Made by a program: the position numbers and the translations under genes. Positions 43,684 through 55,895 of a stretch of 64,000 nt of DNA are shown here, one piece after another; positions within the stretch are counted from its first letter, which is position 1; each line of letters begins with the position of its first letter. The stretch covers positions 40,734,104-40,798,103 of the forward strand of contig CM070725.1 in assembly GCA_036346275.1 (NCBI GenBank), given 5' to 3'. Source of the DNA: Otatea glauca. Taxonomy: Eukaryota; Streptophyta; Magnoliopsida; Poales; Poaceae. The notes under the pieces were generated by a model. That model worked only from the letters and a program-made list of their open reading frames with translations, was not told the DNA's origin and did no database searches.

Positions 43684-46600
43684 CTACCCCTGTAAGAGAT
43701 TGCCTAGGTGTGTTACCCCTGCTAAAGTCCAGACTGCAGCCTCATCTTTGATGGATTGAAAGATTTGTTCGTGAGTTGCCCAACTCCTTTGGAAAATTCT
43801 GTTGTTTCGCTCTTTCCACCACTGCCAGCATGTTAGGATAATGATTGTTTTAACACCTTTTTTGAAGGAGGTGCAGCTGGCTATGCGCAGAAGGTTCCAT
43901 TGGTCAAGGTGCGCCAATGACTCCCATTGGTCCGGCCGGAGGGATGGTACGCGGACCCATTGTGCAACGGAGGACCATATACGTCGGACTTGAGGGCAGT
44001 CGATGAATAGATGGACAACCGTTTCTAGGTTCCGACAGCACATGTGGTAGAAATATTGATTCGGTCAACCTCTGTGCTGCAAACGTTGCGCTGTTCACAG
44101 CCAATTTTGCTGTGCAAGCCAGAAGAAGGTCTTACAGCGTAGAGGTGCGCCCATACCGACCAAATTGTAGAGTGAAAGGGTTTTGTTGTGCTTCCATTAA
44201 ACTGAAAAAGGTACGCCGAGCTAGCTGAGTAGACGCCATCAGAGGTTGGCGCCCATACGATAGTATCCTCCATTTCTGGTTGAAGAGGCGCTAATTGTAT
44301 GTTGGACCATAGACCGACATATTCCCTTAGGAGTTGCGGGGTCAGTCGATGGCAGATGTCTCGAATCCAATTATTATTTTGCAAAGCATTTGCAACCGAT
44401 CTTACTTTTTCTCCTAGAGTGTTTGTAGAGGTGTGGCGCGAGATGGCAGGGCACTACACCTTGTAGCCATCTGGAGGTCCAGAAGGTTGCCACCTGGTCA
44501 TCACCAATGGTGATTTTGGTGGCTGCCATGAAGAGCTGTTGGTCGACCCGGTCGCAAGGTGTAGGCAAAACGGCCCATGGCCTCTCCGGGTTCGTGTGCC
44601 TGAGCCACATTCAGCGTAGTCTAAGAGCTCGTGCAAATCTATCGAGGTCCAATACTCCTAGGCCTCCTAGTTTGTGTGGTCGGCAAACTATTGTCCACTG
44701 CACTTTGCAGTTTCCGCCGTGAGCTGCCGCATTGCCAGCCCATAAGAATCTCCTTCTTATCTTGTCAATATCTGTGATAAATTTCTTGGGCACCTTGAGT
44801 GCTGTCAACACGTAGATTGGGATGGAGGTGAGAACTGATTTGACCAAAGTCAGGCGTCCACCCAGCGTGAGATGATTAGTTTGCCATGCCGCCAAACGTC
44901 GTGCCACCTTATCCTGGATGGGTTGAAGGTGGACCTGTCGCAAACGACCCAGCGTGAGAGGCATTCCCAGGTATTTGGTTGGGAAATGTGAGATGGTGCC
45001 TGCGAACGGCTAGAGGATGCTATCTAGGTTTAGGTTCTGGCATTGGATTGCAGCTATGGAGCTCTTTTGTATGTTGACCCGCAAACCGGAGGCCTCCCCG
45101 AAGCGATGCAGGATGACAATGACAGCCTGCAGTTCCTCCCTGGCCGGGTTCAGGAAAATGACAGCATCGTCTGCATATAGGGAAAGCCAGAATGACGGAG
45201 CACAACCTTTCAAAGGTGACAGTATCCCGTTGTCAGTGGCCTTTTTGAGGATGTAATGAAGCGGGTCTATGGCCAGAATGAAAAGAAACGACGATAGGGG
45301 ATTGCCCTGTCGAAGCCCTCGCTGATGTGAGATTGTGGGCCCCGGCACCCCATTGAGCAGCACAGATGAGGAAGACGTCGCAAAACAAGCAGACAACCAC
45401 CGGAGCCATCGATGCCCGAAGCCGTGTGCATGCAGAAGGCTCAGAAGGTACTCCCAAGACACAGAGTCGAAGGCTTTCTCAATGTCGAGCTTAAGCATTA
45501 AAACCGGGATGCGCGTTCTGTGGTAATGCCGTGCTCGATTACGAACAGCCAAGAAGTTCTCCTGAATGCTTCACCCTTTGATGAAAGCTTTTTGGGAGGG
45601 TGAGATGAGCGAGTCTATATGGGAGGACAGGCGCAATGCCAGCACTTTGGATAGGATCTTTGAGATGGAGTGGATTAGGCTGATGGGTCGGTAGTCCGCA
45701 GGTGTGCCCGAACCCTCTTTTTTTTTGGGTATGAGAGCGATGGAGGCAGTGTTGAATGGAGCGAAAGTCGACGAGGGGCAATTCTGGAACGTGCGCAGAA
45801 CAGCCATGATGTCAGCCTTAATTGTTTCCCAGCATTGCTTATGAAAAGCCACAGTGAAACCATCCCGGGGCCTTATCGGCTGGCAAGCAGTGAATGGCGT
45901 GCAATACCTCATCCTCTATGAAGTCCGAATCTAGGCCAGCCATATCATGGGCGGTTAGACTAAGGTGATGCCAAATGATGTCCTAGGAGCGCATATTCGT
46001 TTTGCCCAGCAGGGATGAGAAATGCTGGAAAAGAATGCGCTCCTTGTCCCCGTGGAGCATGGCCATGCCTTGGTCTGTCTGCAGAGATTGGATGTAGTTT
46101 TTTCGACGACGTCCGTTGGCCCTCAAGTGGAAAAAATGAGTGTTTGCGTCTCCCTCTTTAAGCCAGGTGATTCGCGAGGTCTGTCTCTTACGTGCCCTTT
46201 CAACCACAGCCAGGCCAATGACCCTGAATTTGAGTGCTCTGTGGAGACGTTGCTCATCCGAGGAGAGATCCCTCGACTCTTGAGCCACATCTAGTCGTAG
46301 GATGATGGCATTTGCTAGATGGAAGTGTTGGGACGCGTCGCTGAAAAGGGAGCTGCTCCAAGCGCGCGGCACCCTTGAAGTCGCACGGAGCCTGTGCGCA
46401 AGTCGCTTGAAGGGGTTCGTGTGCATGGCTGGCTCAGTCCAAGCGTGGTGGACGAGCTGCTGGAAGCCTAGGAGGCGAGTCCAGAAGTTCTCAAATCTGA
46501 AGGTCCGGTGCTTGACAGGTCCGTTGTCGGTTGTCGTAGTAGCAGGCAGTGATCAGACATTGATGAGGAGAGGGCGTGCCAGTAGATGATTTGAGAAGAG

Positions 46601-47192
46601 GGCGTCTCATTCGTGTCAAGCCTGACTAGTGTCGGTTCATTCCACTCGTTACTCCAAGTGTACATTCGGTTTTGCAGTGGTCTTCACGTAGCGCACACCG
46701 AATGATGACAGCACGGAACTGTGCCATTAATCGATGATTTAGGTTGGAGTTGTTTTTATCTCTCGCTTCGTAGATTAGATTGAAATCGCCGAGGACAAGC
46801 CAAGGCATCTGAGAAGGAGGGGTTAGCGAGGCAAGCTCTTCCAGGAAAGATGCCTTCTCTTGTTCGGCTAGTGGCTCATACACCACGGTAAGCGAGAAGG
46901 AGACGTTGTTGCTCCGAAGTGAGACACGCACCGTGAGTGAAAAGGTGCGTGTATCCGCTTGTGTCACTCAGACCTTGGTGTCGTCCCAAAGCAACAGGAT
47001 CCCGCCTCTAATGCCTTGTGACGACAGGTAAGAACCCGAGGCTAGGTGATGTCCTCCAATCTGGTGGAGAGCGATCTGGTCCACGCTCTGCAGTTTAGAT
47101 TCCTGCAAGCAAGCGATAGCTGGCTGGATGTCTTGTAGGGTCTGGCGAACCGTGGCGCGTTTAGGCCACGAACATTCCAGCTTAGCATGGAG
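43684..47192 (-). pseudogene. LINE ORF2: endonuclease, reverse transcriptase, zf-RVT, many frameshifts
   Basis: The endonuclease starts at 47192 with MLSWNVRGLNAP in one frame and continues after a shift as ATVRQTLQDIQPAIACLQESK. The EN motif LVLGDFNLIYEARDKNNSN lies near 46790. RT motifs follow: GSGTPADYRPISLIHSISKI (about 45710), LKLDIEKAFDSVSWEYL (about 45480), HQRGLRQGNPLSSFLFILA (about 45300) and LYADDAVIFL with the catalytic YADD (about 45175). The zinc-binding C-terminus CRNLETVVHLFIDCPQVRRI (44040) and CWQWWKERNNRIF end it. At least six frame changes or stops separate these blocks. L1-type ORF2 nicks DNA and reverse-transcribes its own RNA; this copy cannot. Confidence 0.9.
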
Positions 47193-47445
47193 CAATCACA
47201 CATGTTCTTTGAACTGGGCCACTAAATAGGTAAGTGATATTACAGGAGACAGTGAAGATAGCATTGCACTTGAGTAAGAACTGAGGGACATGCAGTTGTT
47301 GTACTTGTCGCATGAAGCAGGCGGCAAGCAGTGAAAGCAAAAGACACATGGACCGGGGATTCACAGTGCACTGACTGACCATTGACGCAACTTGGAAGGA
47401 ATTCCGAAGAACCACAAAAGACACATAAGCAGAGACAGCTGGCAA

Positions 47446-50390
47446 CTAGCAACAGGACGAAGGATAGAAGCAAAAGACATGCGAGCTAGGGCAATATCTA
47501 ACTACGACGCGCGGATCAGGTGGTCGAGTGAAGCTGAGGAGGTCTGCCTTCGGCAGCCTCCAGTGCCCCCGCGGCAATGACCCAACTGCCTGCATGACCT
47601 GCAGGCTCTGGTCGTCGAGACCGCAGATGTTTTTCAATGCCGCTATGGTGACGCTGGAGAGCGGTTCATCGAAAAGGTTGATGAACTTCTGCATGGCTTC
47701 TGGCGGAACCTGTTTGGTCTTTGGTGAGCAGAAGCCGAGCCGCCGCGCAAGAAGTTATTGTGCCATTTTTGCAGTTGGCACAGTCCTCGATCGGCTTTGC
47801 CGCGAGGCGCCGGTTGCGTCGTGGGAAAACATTCCCATGCACCCCTACATCAAAGCCGCCGCTAGTCAGAGGCCGGTGCTCAGCGGCATCCCTCGACTGG
47901 TGGAGTTGGCAGAGAGAGGGCAGCGGAAGCAATGGTGATGGCGGCTTGGTGAAAACATCTTCCAGGAGATTGGTGCCTTCACCAAACAAGTCTCTAGCCA
48001 AGACTTCGCAAAGGTGTTAGAACCCTGATTACTCTAACATGTTGGCAATGGTGGAGAGAGAGAAACAACAGAGTTTTTCGGAATGAATACAATGGCAATG
48101 AGGATATCCTTTAGTCCCTCAAAAACGAGGCGATGGTCTGGATCATCGCTGGAGCTGTTCAACTAAAAAATCTAGTGCAACGACATGCTTGACGCACCAA
48201 CCGCCCTTTCTTTCTGCTGTTCATTTCCTTTTCTCCCCTCCCTTCCTCCCGTTTGTTGTGCTCCCTCTTATACCTTCACCCTGTGCAGAATCCTGCACCT
48301 CTTTCCCTGTAATCTTTTCTACTATCTAATATAATTCATAGCCTAACTGTCTTTAAAAAAAAACATCTTGCAGGAAAAGCTGCACGTAATTAGTGTCGTT
48401 GTCGTTCTGAGCATTCAAGTTGTTCCCAGGTTGAGAGATGTTGTGAATTTGTTCGTGGAAACTGTTTAGTTGGGGCTGCAAAGGTGCGTTCGGCTAAACC
48501 GAGCAGTGGTTCATGGGGTGGATGCTGTCTTGGAGATGCTGAGTGGGGCAAGGCCATCTGGCCTAGGCTGAAAAAAAACTTCCGTGTGGTTGGGCAGCTG
48601 CACAGGACTCCCTTCTGGCTAAGCACAGCCAGATTCAACTGCAAGGCCGACTTGGCTCGGCTGGCATGGCAGATCCGCCATTGACAGAGCAGGCCGAGGT
48701 GGAGTCTTCCCATCGGCCCGAGACAGCGGTGGGGCTGCCGGGAATGGGCAGGAGCGTTCTGCTCTCCCTGGCGAGCAGAAGATCTGTGGGTAGCAGGTGA
48801 CATCAGATTTGAGGATCGCTTCATCCAGCATCGGGTCGCGCCATGAGGTGGGCCGGACGAAGCACTCTTCTTTTTGCAGGAGGACCACCAGAAGATCGCG
48901 GCCATTGTCAGGGCCTGCTAGCGAGCCAACTTGGTGGTTCATCTGTACCAGTGGGGAGATGTCCATTGGGACAGCCTCCTGCGGAGGTACCATGAGAACC
49001 GGTGTCACATGGTAGACATGACGCACCGGCGAGACCGACCGGCGTTGGCTGGAAGGACTCGAACGCCTTTGAAGCGATCTGCCCCGTCGTGGATAGCCCC
49101 GTCGAGTGGCCACACGCGCAGCCGCTCAGCGGACCTGGTGCGATGTCGCCAGACAGGATGTCCCATCGCACGCCTTGGCGAGGCGCTGGTCCGGCCGTGC
49201 ACAACATCGCGCGGTTGACCGACAGAAGTCGTGGTGTTGCCCCGGCGACGAGGCGAGCGAGTGCGGCGGCTGCTGGCCCGTCCGCAACGAGGCGAGACAT
49301 CACGAGAGCGGTTTCGGCCAAAAGACCGACCCACCCAGGAGCGACTCCCATGGCGGTAACGGCGATCTCGCAGGTGGCGATCATGGTCGTCCCTGTGTTC
49401 ATCATCATCTGGGCGATCCCCGTCGCGGCGGTCACCCAACCGGCAGTGCACGTCCGACCGTCGGGGAGGGCGTGGCGGCGAGTTTCCATTGACGATGCCA
49501 AGCGTCCAGTCGAAGGAGCAGGTCTTCGGCCAGACTTGGCCATCCGTGCGGAGGTGTGGCGAGTAGTCTTCGGCAACGTCGAGGTGGATGAGGACGTCAA
49601 GCGAAGAGCCCTCATGCGGGTCCGAGCGCGTGGGCAACGCGTCCGGAGCACCATGCCACGCCCGCACCGCTCTCCCGCTACGATCCTCGGGGAAGACCGA
49701 GACGAAGATGGTTTTGGGGATGTCATCCAGGCTAGAGACCCTGACCCAGACCCAAAAAATATTGGTGGCTTCATGATGGCGCGACCGACGGTCAATGCGG
49801 TAGAAACAACACCAGCCCCTTAGCGCTTCTGTTGCAGAGCTGAAGTTCCAGGCATTTAAGGGCAGCCCCTCTAACCCGATGCGTGCCCGGACGAATAGCT
49901 TGGAGAGAGTCGCGGCACTGTCAGGGATCCATGGCGCGATGTCATAACCACAACCGTCGTGGTCGATATGCTTTGCGCGAACGGCCGCATTCCGTTGCGC
50001 CGGGAAGTCGAACCACGCCATGAAATCCTCCGGGCTGTGGCGCGTGACGCGCATAACAACCCAGGGGATGACAAGCTTTGATTCGATCGCCTTGGCAACA
50101 TTGAAGGTGTTGGCAGTATGAGCCGAAGACCTGTCTCCAGTGACCACGAGAAGAATAGCATGTTGGCTGAGCTTAGCAGCCTCGTCCGACATGGCGTGCG
50201 TGGCGGTGAAGGTGCAGAGACCACGCGCCGGTCGGTTTGCTGGGTAGCCAGAGGCAGCCATTGTTGGCCGGCGAAGCACAGGAGGAAGCGCTCGGCGGGG
50301 GCAGGTGCGCGCCTGATGGCCACTACGCTTGCAAGCGTAGCACCTGATAGGGTCTCTGCAACTTTGGACTTTGTGGTCATGAGCTAAGCA
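47446..50390 (-). pseudogene. LINE ORF1, RNA-binding protein with zinc knuckle and DUF4283-like domain
   Basis: At the 5' end RCYACKRSGHQARTC fits a CX2CX4HX4C zinc knuckle (about 50370). The longest intact piece, 50279-49005, has HAILLVVTGDRSSAH, VVMRVTRHSPEDFMAWFDFP, GLEGLPLNAWNFSSATEAL and IPKTIFVSVFPEDRSG, which resemble the DUF4283-type domain of rice LINE ORF1. A Arg/Asp/Ser/His-rich stretch follows. Later pieces (48905-48390, 48001-47446) are in changing frames, and the sister LINE interrupts them near 47969. The plus-strand 273-aa frame at 49002-49823 is its antisense shadow. Confidence 0.75.
47969..48362 (+). mobile_element. 5'-truncated LINE of the same family, inserted antisense into LINE ORF1
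   Basis: The plus-strand reading TLITLTCWQWWRERNNRVF ends at VQRHA-stop (48190). It matches the C-terminus of the host LINE ORF2 (ILTCWQWWKERNNRIF). About 160 bp of pyrimidine-rich 3'UTR and an A-run at 48354-48362 follow. AAAACATCTTNCAGGA is present on both sides (about 47953-47968 and 48360-48375), a target duplication with one mismatch. One internal TAG shows it is dead. Confidence 0.85.
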
Positions 50391-52590
50391 ACGATATCAT
50401 TTTCCTCTGAGAGCTGTTGCCCGAGCTAAGCAACGATAGTGTTTTCTCGAGTTTCACCTCTGGAGCAATTGCATAACTTGCATTCGCGTGATCACTAAAA
50501 CTTAGGATGTCTTTTTTGACGAAATCTTTCAGCAATCCTACGAAATTACTTTGTTCATAAAACAACCATTAATCTGAATCAGAAATCCAATATTAAAACC
50601 ACATTACCAAAAATTCTAGTAATATATCTCTTTCACAAAGAAAAAGGACATTTTATCTTATATTACGAAGGAAAAAGAATCTTTGATGTTACGCTTTTTT
50701 GTCATTTGCTTGTAATTGTCACTTTCAAATTTTGAAGTTTCAGAATTAAAAAACCAAATTATGATTTATTTTAAAATTTCAATATGAATTATGAAAATAA
50801 ACAAAATCATTTGTCCAAAATATGAATTTCGACACAAACAATATCAAAATTTGATTATTGAATTTCAGAATCTTAAATTCAGACAAATTCACATTTTCAA
50901 GTTTTAATTTCAAAAACTCATCTTTATTTGAATATTAAAATTTCATATTTTAATTTTTGGATTTTCGAAATTCAAACTTAAATCTGAAATTCAAAAATCT
51001 AAAATATGAAGGTTTGATTCATAAAATTTGATATTTTGAATGTTGGAAAATTTAATTTTAGAGAATTTAAGTTGTAAACTTCAAAATTTTAGTTTTTAAT
51101 ATAAAATTTATAAATGTTAAATTTCAAGGTTTGAAAATTCAAGTCCTACAATTTAAACCTGTGGTTTCGTTAGTTCAAGTTATGTAATATTTGAACTCTT
51201 ATATAGACTATTTTGTAGTTTCTTTCAAACCAACCAAATGTTAGAATATTATATTACTAGTAATATATTTACCAGTACTCAAATTGAGGGGAATATTGGA
51301 TTGCATGGGAATGTAAGATAATGTATACCAAACTCCCCGTAAATTAGTTATTGGTTTATTATTAGTAGGATTTTTTCTGGCCTATTTGAATTGCTACAAA
51401 ATTTAAATCTGATTGCAACATAATAATCTTCTGTTATGTAATAAAAGCTTTTGACAGGCAATTTACAGTCCCCGAGAAAAAATATGCTAGAAATTCTAAA
51501 AGGAAAAACATCTAGAAGTAAAATTCAAATGACTAGATTTGATAGTTTTTTAGAGATATCACAATTTAAAGTAAGTATTTGAGAAAGAGAAACCTATAGC
51601 TCTTAATATGGTGGACTCTAATTTTAAAGTTCATAGTTGAGAGTTGGCTTAGAGATATATTAATTTGGAATAATTCTAGAAAACATCTATCCCATATTAT
51701 AAAGGCATATATTTGATAATTGGCTTGAATGTATATTAATTTGAAAACAGAAGAAGACAAAGTGCGATGATAAAATATGAAATAAAATATCCCTTGCGAA
51801 ATATGTTTTTCAACATTGTAATTTGTAAGGAAAATTTTATATGCTATATATTATATCACTACACTGCACAGTTTCGGGGCCAATTGGGTAGTTACACAAG
51901 AATTTCGCATCAACTTTACTATTCATGTGCCTTACACAATTTTCTGTATACACTGTAATAATGATACAATCATACAATCACGTACACTCCGGTAGCAGAT
52001 AGGCTAATATATGTATACTCTATATTGGTGGGATGTGCAAATAAAAACACGGCATATGTTGTGACCCTTCCTATTGCAGTGTAAGGAACTGAAACATTTG
52101 TTTCGTCATTTTGGAGTTTCACTATAAAATTTAGATTATTATTTATACTAGTATAGTGCCCGTGCTAACGCTACGACGATCAGTACACCTGCTTAAGAAA
52201 AGAAAACTATGCAGTTTAACACTTGAAAGGCTTTAAAATTGTCCTTTACGGCTATGCAGATGTAGGAGAACAAAATAATTTAGAGAGCCAAATCTGTATT
52301 AGGGAAGGTTCGTGAATTCCTAGCTGACCCCTTTACGATGCATGAATATATAATAATATGATAACTTTGCAGAGCATGTAAAGAGGGAGACCTCGTGTTT
52401 CGCTTGAGAGGAGTAAAGCTCGCAAGCCATTGCCATGACTTCAATTTTTAATAACAGTTCAGGGGATTACGATATTGTTTCTTTGACAAATCGAAAGGAC
52501 TTGGCTCGTAGGGATGTATGCATCCCTTATGATTGGCACATATCAATCATCAGTTCATGAGCTAGCAAGCACATGAGGTCAAGTTGGATT
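50391..52590. other. AT-rich intergenic region
   Basis: Between 50700 and 51240 the words TTTGAAATTT, AAATTCAAA and AATTTTGA recur in both orientations, a degenerate simple-repeat field. At 50382 and 50433 GAGCTAAGCAACGATA occurs twice. TATAGTGCCCGTGC at 52153 resembles a recurrent grass repeat end. No gene was recognised. It may include the ancestral DJ-1 upstream region displaced by the LINE/PIF stack. Confidence 0.4.
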
Positions 52591-52614
52591 TAGACAGTTC
52601 TGTATGTACCTTTG

Positions 52615-52795
52615 TCCACGCATGAAAGAGCCGACGTCGCCTGTCGCCGTCGCCGCACGCGTGCGTATGTATGTACGCCGACGTTGCCGGTTGCCGTCGC
52701 CGACGCGCTGCGTATGTATGTATCTCGACGTCGCGACCGCCGTCATGCAAGACGTAAAGCCTCGCGGCCTCGCCGAGCGGATGGAGGTATAGCAC
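52615..52795. repeat. GC-rich duplicated block with GCCGTCGCCG and GTATGTATGTA
   Basis: Two diverged copies of about 70 bp (CCGACGTYGCC, then GCCGTCGCCG, then GCGTATGTATGTA) occur in tandem and stand out as high-GC in an AT-rich area. Open frames on both strands are shadows of the repeat. Confidence 0.55.
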
Positions 52796-52829
52796 CTCCG
52801 TTCCAGCGTTTGGACGTTCTTTAGTTAGG

Positions 52830-55432
52830 AATTCGGGATTGTTGATGGCTACCCCGCCCTGTGTATTGTATTGAACAATAAGTCCGGTTTATCATATACA
52901 AATATAAAGAACTACTTCCTAGCTGCACATGTTTTGGTCTTACCATATTAGAAATGCTATTACGTAACATCATATATTGGGAAATTACAAGATTGAGAGT
53001 GTAATCCAGAATCTGAGAATTTTGCAGCACAAAAATTATAGATTTCATCATTTCTTCCAGGATCTTACCATTTTAGTAATAGGAGGCATTTTGCATGCGT
53101 CTGAGTTTCCCTTTTTTTTTCTTTTCATTTTGACCACCCATTTGAGATTATTTTAGGATATCATCTTACGTGGTGATCTCTTATTTTAGGATATATGTCT
53201 TATGAATTAGAGGTTTATTTAAAAGTTTCTCTTGTGACCTAAGTTAAGGCCTGTTAGGCTTGTTGTGGACCCTGTAATTATATTTAGTCATCTGTTTTAT
53301 TGCTTAAATGGGTTTTCATCACAGATCAGTCTGTATCATTTCAAAATTTCATCACAGGGCAGTAAGCAAATAAGTAGTTCTTGTTATTTGTTAGCTTTGT
53401 TTGGTGGTATACTTCTCCGTAAGCGATGGCCATATAGATTGTTTTTTTCTTCTTCACTTATGGTCTTTTTCTAGTGAACAAGTTCAGTGTTCTCCTTCTA
53501 GAAGCTGTATTTTTTCCAGTATAACTATTTCTGTTTGCTTTGTATACTACGTAGTGTGTACTGTTGTTTGAATGAACCATCATTTAGGCCCGTTGCTCCT
53601 CCGTGGGCTATGGAGCAGCTTCCGAGTGGGGCCTCTCATGGTCAATGGAAATGGAACAGTTTGGAGTTCAACAAATTTGCATGCAATAAAGGTGTGGTTT
53701 CATTCTTGTTCTTCTAATACTTGTATGGTGTGTTACATCCGTAAGTCACATCGAAGAACGCTCGCTACAGAGAAGTTGAACTAATAAAATCAATACAATA
53801 TTTGCATCTTCATGCTTCATTGATTTACCATTCTTAGATGCTTTTTTGTTATTACATGCTTATTTGTTTTGTAGGTCTTCAATAAATATGTTTATGGTTC
53901 TTTCACAAATTAGTTAAGGTGAGGTTCCATGTAGTTTCAAAAATTGGTCATTACTCATTTTGGGTTTTCTTGGTCTAAATTTCATTAGAGGCAAATTTGT
54001 TGTTCTTGGATTCTCGGTTGGAGTTGGCTTCTCCTACACTAATACCTCCTCGTGAATAATCCAAAATCGTAAAATACACTAACTTTATTTGGAATTGGAA
54101 TATTTCTTTTTGTTTGTTGTTGACACAAAACCCAAATATTTTGTTTTTGATCCAACAATGTAGTAATGACAATAAAAAAACAACAATACAATTGAGTTTC
54201 TATATATGCAATGATCAAAAATAAAATATTTCCTAAAAGCAATCCGGACATGATAAAAAATTACCTTGAAGCAATCCGAAATGGCTACTTGTAACAATAA
54301 GATTTAGTAATCTTGCACACATAAAAGAACAACAATACAATTGAGTAAGTTTCTATATATGCAATGATCAAAAACAAAATATTTCCTAAAAGCAATCCAA
54401 ACATGATAAAAGTAATCGAGACAATCTCCGATGGTCTAAGGAGGCTTGGAGACATCTGCATGCAAGTATTGAGGAGATCATGTGCCCGCTTAGCAACCAC
54501 ACTAACGTTCCCGAAGAAAGAAAAATGTTGGCAGCAATAGTGTTTTGGATCTAATATGAATTTCAGTTAGATAAACGAAATAAACTTTGTTTCTGGAAAA
54601 CAAAGAAGCTTAAATAAATCCAAAGCAAATAATTTTGTTTCTGCATTGGTTAGTTCAAGAAACAAAGACGAAGACTACAATTAACAATATGCATGTTAGA
54701 TGTTTCTTCAGATTTACTTTTGCTATTAGATGTTTGCATAGAGATGGAATTTTTGAAAAAGAAACATGCATTGTATATGGCGCTTATACAACACTTTTGT
54801 TATTTTTACGAAATATAGAATATCAAGAGAATTACTACTTCTATTGTTGATCTGATTTACTTGGTCTCTCTCCCTATTATGTGTAATCAACTATGTTTTC
54901 TATATTCAATTTCCATGGCAAGCCATGTTATTATAACATAATCATCATGATTCATCATAGAGTCCTGATCAACTTCTGCAAGCATCACTGAATTCATTGA
55001 CTCGGCTAATGGGAGTAGTAACTCTTTACACTTGATACTAATTTTGCCTGCTTTGCAGGCAAAATTCATTCACAAACACACTATCTAAACATATTATTCT
55101 AAAGAACCGGTAAAAAAGAAACTTGGCATACACTATTCATTCACAAACACACTGTCTCATCATATTATTTTAAAGAACTGGTAAAAAATAAACTTGCCTA
55201 ATTAGATTCGTCTTTTTCTAAATATGTTCCCAAGGAGGACATCCTTGATGGTTAGTTTGTGTGATTCTGGGTGTAGTATTGCAATGTTATGGTTTTGGAA
55301 CTTCTAATGTCAAGCAGTTCTGGAAAATCTGGAAAGACTTAGAGATTCAAATCAGTTTCTCCTGGATTTCAGAAAATGTGTCAAGATAAGCGTGTTTCTG
55401 TGTCAGTAAGACAACATATAATGTGATAATAA
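52830..55432. other. AT-rich intergenic region with tandem duplications
   Basis: CAACAATACAATTGAG, TTTCTATATATGCAATG and ATATTTCCTAAAAGCAATCC occur at 54181-54250 and again at 54331-54405, a direct duplication about 150 bp apart. At 55066-55200 a unit of about 68 bp with CATTCACAAACACACT is tandemly doubled. A fragment at 53572-53715 is slightly richer in GC, but I cannot assign it. Confidence 0.5.
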
Positions 55433-55895
55433 GTGCACTATATACCTGTCCTTGATCTCTTAATTTGGCTTCAAAGTTCTGACTGGATGTCTTTTCTTAC
55501 CTTACCGAGACTATTTTCAAGCGTGATATGCAACTGTGCCCCACATTCAGCAAGTTTTAGACTGGTTCTCGATAGCTGGGTTGTGGCCAGCGAAGTTCAT
55601 GCACTAATTCGCTTTCTCCAGCATGCGCCAATCCTAGAGAAGATCTATCTTGGACTTTGTGATTTATATGCACTCTAATGATGGCTAATATCTTTCCGAA
55701 GCTATCGTGTGTTATTGATTGAACAAAGATATTGTTATCTGCTGTTGGAACAATTTCTTCCGTCAGAGCACCTTAATATGATCAAAGTTAGCTGCAGCAG
55801 AGACAGTGATGGAAAGGTTCACAAACTTGTGAAGTTGATGAAAACCTATAGCAGCTACTGGACGAAGGCAGGAGATGACTCGGGAGGAAGCTAGA
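55433..55895 (+). pseudogene. Probable F-box protein remnant (FBD-like C-terminus)
   Basis: The plus-strand reading ASEVHALIRFLQHAPILEKI (55590-55650) and, after a stop at 55678 and a change of frame, EQFLPSEHLNMIKVSCSRDS with GKVHKLVKLMKTY (55750-55850) resemble the FBD region of grass F-box/FBD proteins. That family serves as SCF ubiquitin-ligase substrate receptors. No F-box or leucine-rich part is visible upstream, so it is a fragment. Family assignment is tentative. Confidence 0.5.

Larger units (their letters stand above)
43637..50390 (-). mobile_element. LINE (L1-like, plant type), 5'-truncated, interrupted at both ends of its body
   Basis: On the minus strand, ORF1 (about 50390-47446) is followed by ORF2 (about 47192-43684), both decayed. 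A 394-bp sister LINE lies inside ORF1 in the opposite orientation (47969-48362), and the 3'UTR is split by the PIF element, with its poly(A) end at 37513-37547. The 5' break is just upstream of the ORF1 zinc knuckle, near 50390. I could not find a matching target duplication at 50390 and 37512. Confidence 0.85.

Noticed and set aside
49002..49823. 273-codon open frame on the plus strand
   Set aside because: It is the antisense shadow of the GC-rich, Arg-rich LINE ORF1. The minus strand has recognisable ORF1 motifs; the plus strand has none.
52562..52824. Small frames on both strands with Arg/Ala/Val repeats
   Set aside because: They arise from the duplicated GCCGTCGCCG block and match nothing.
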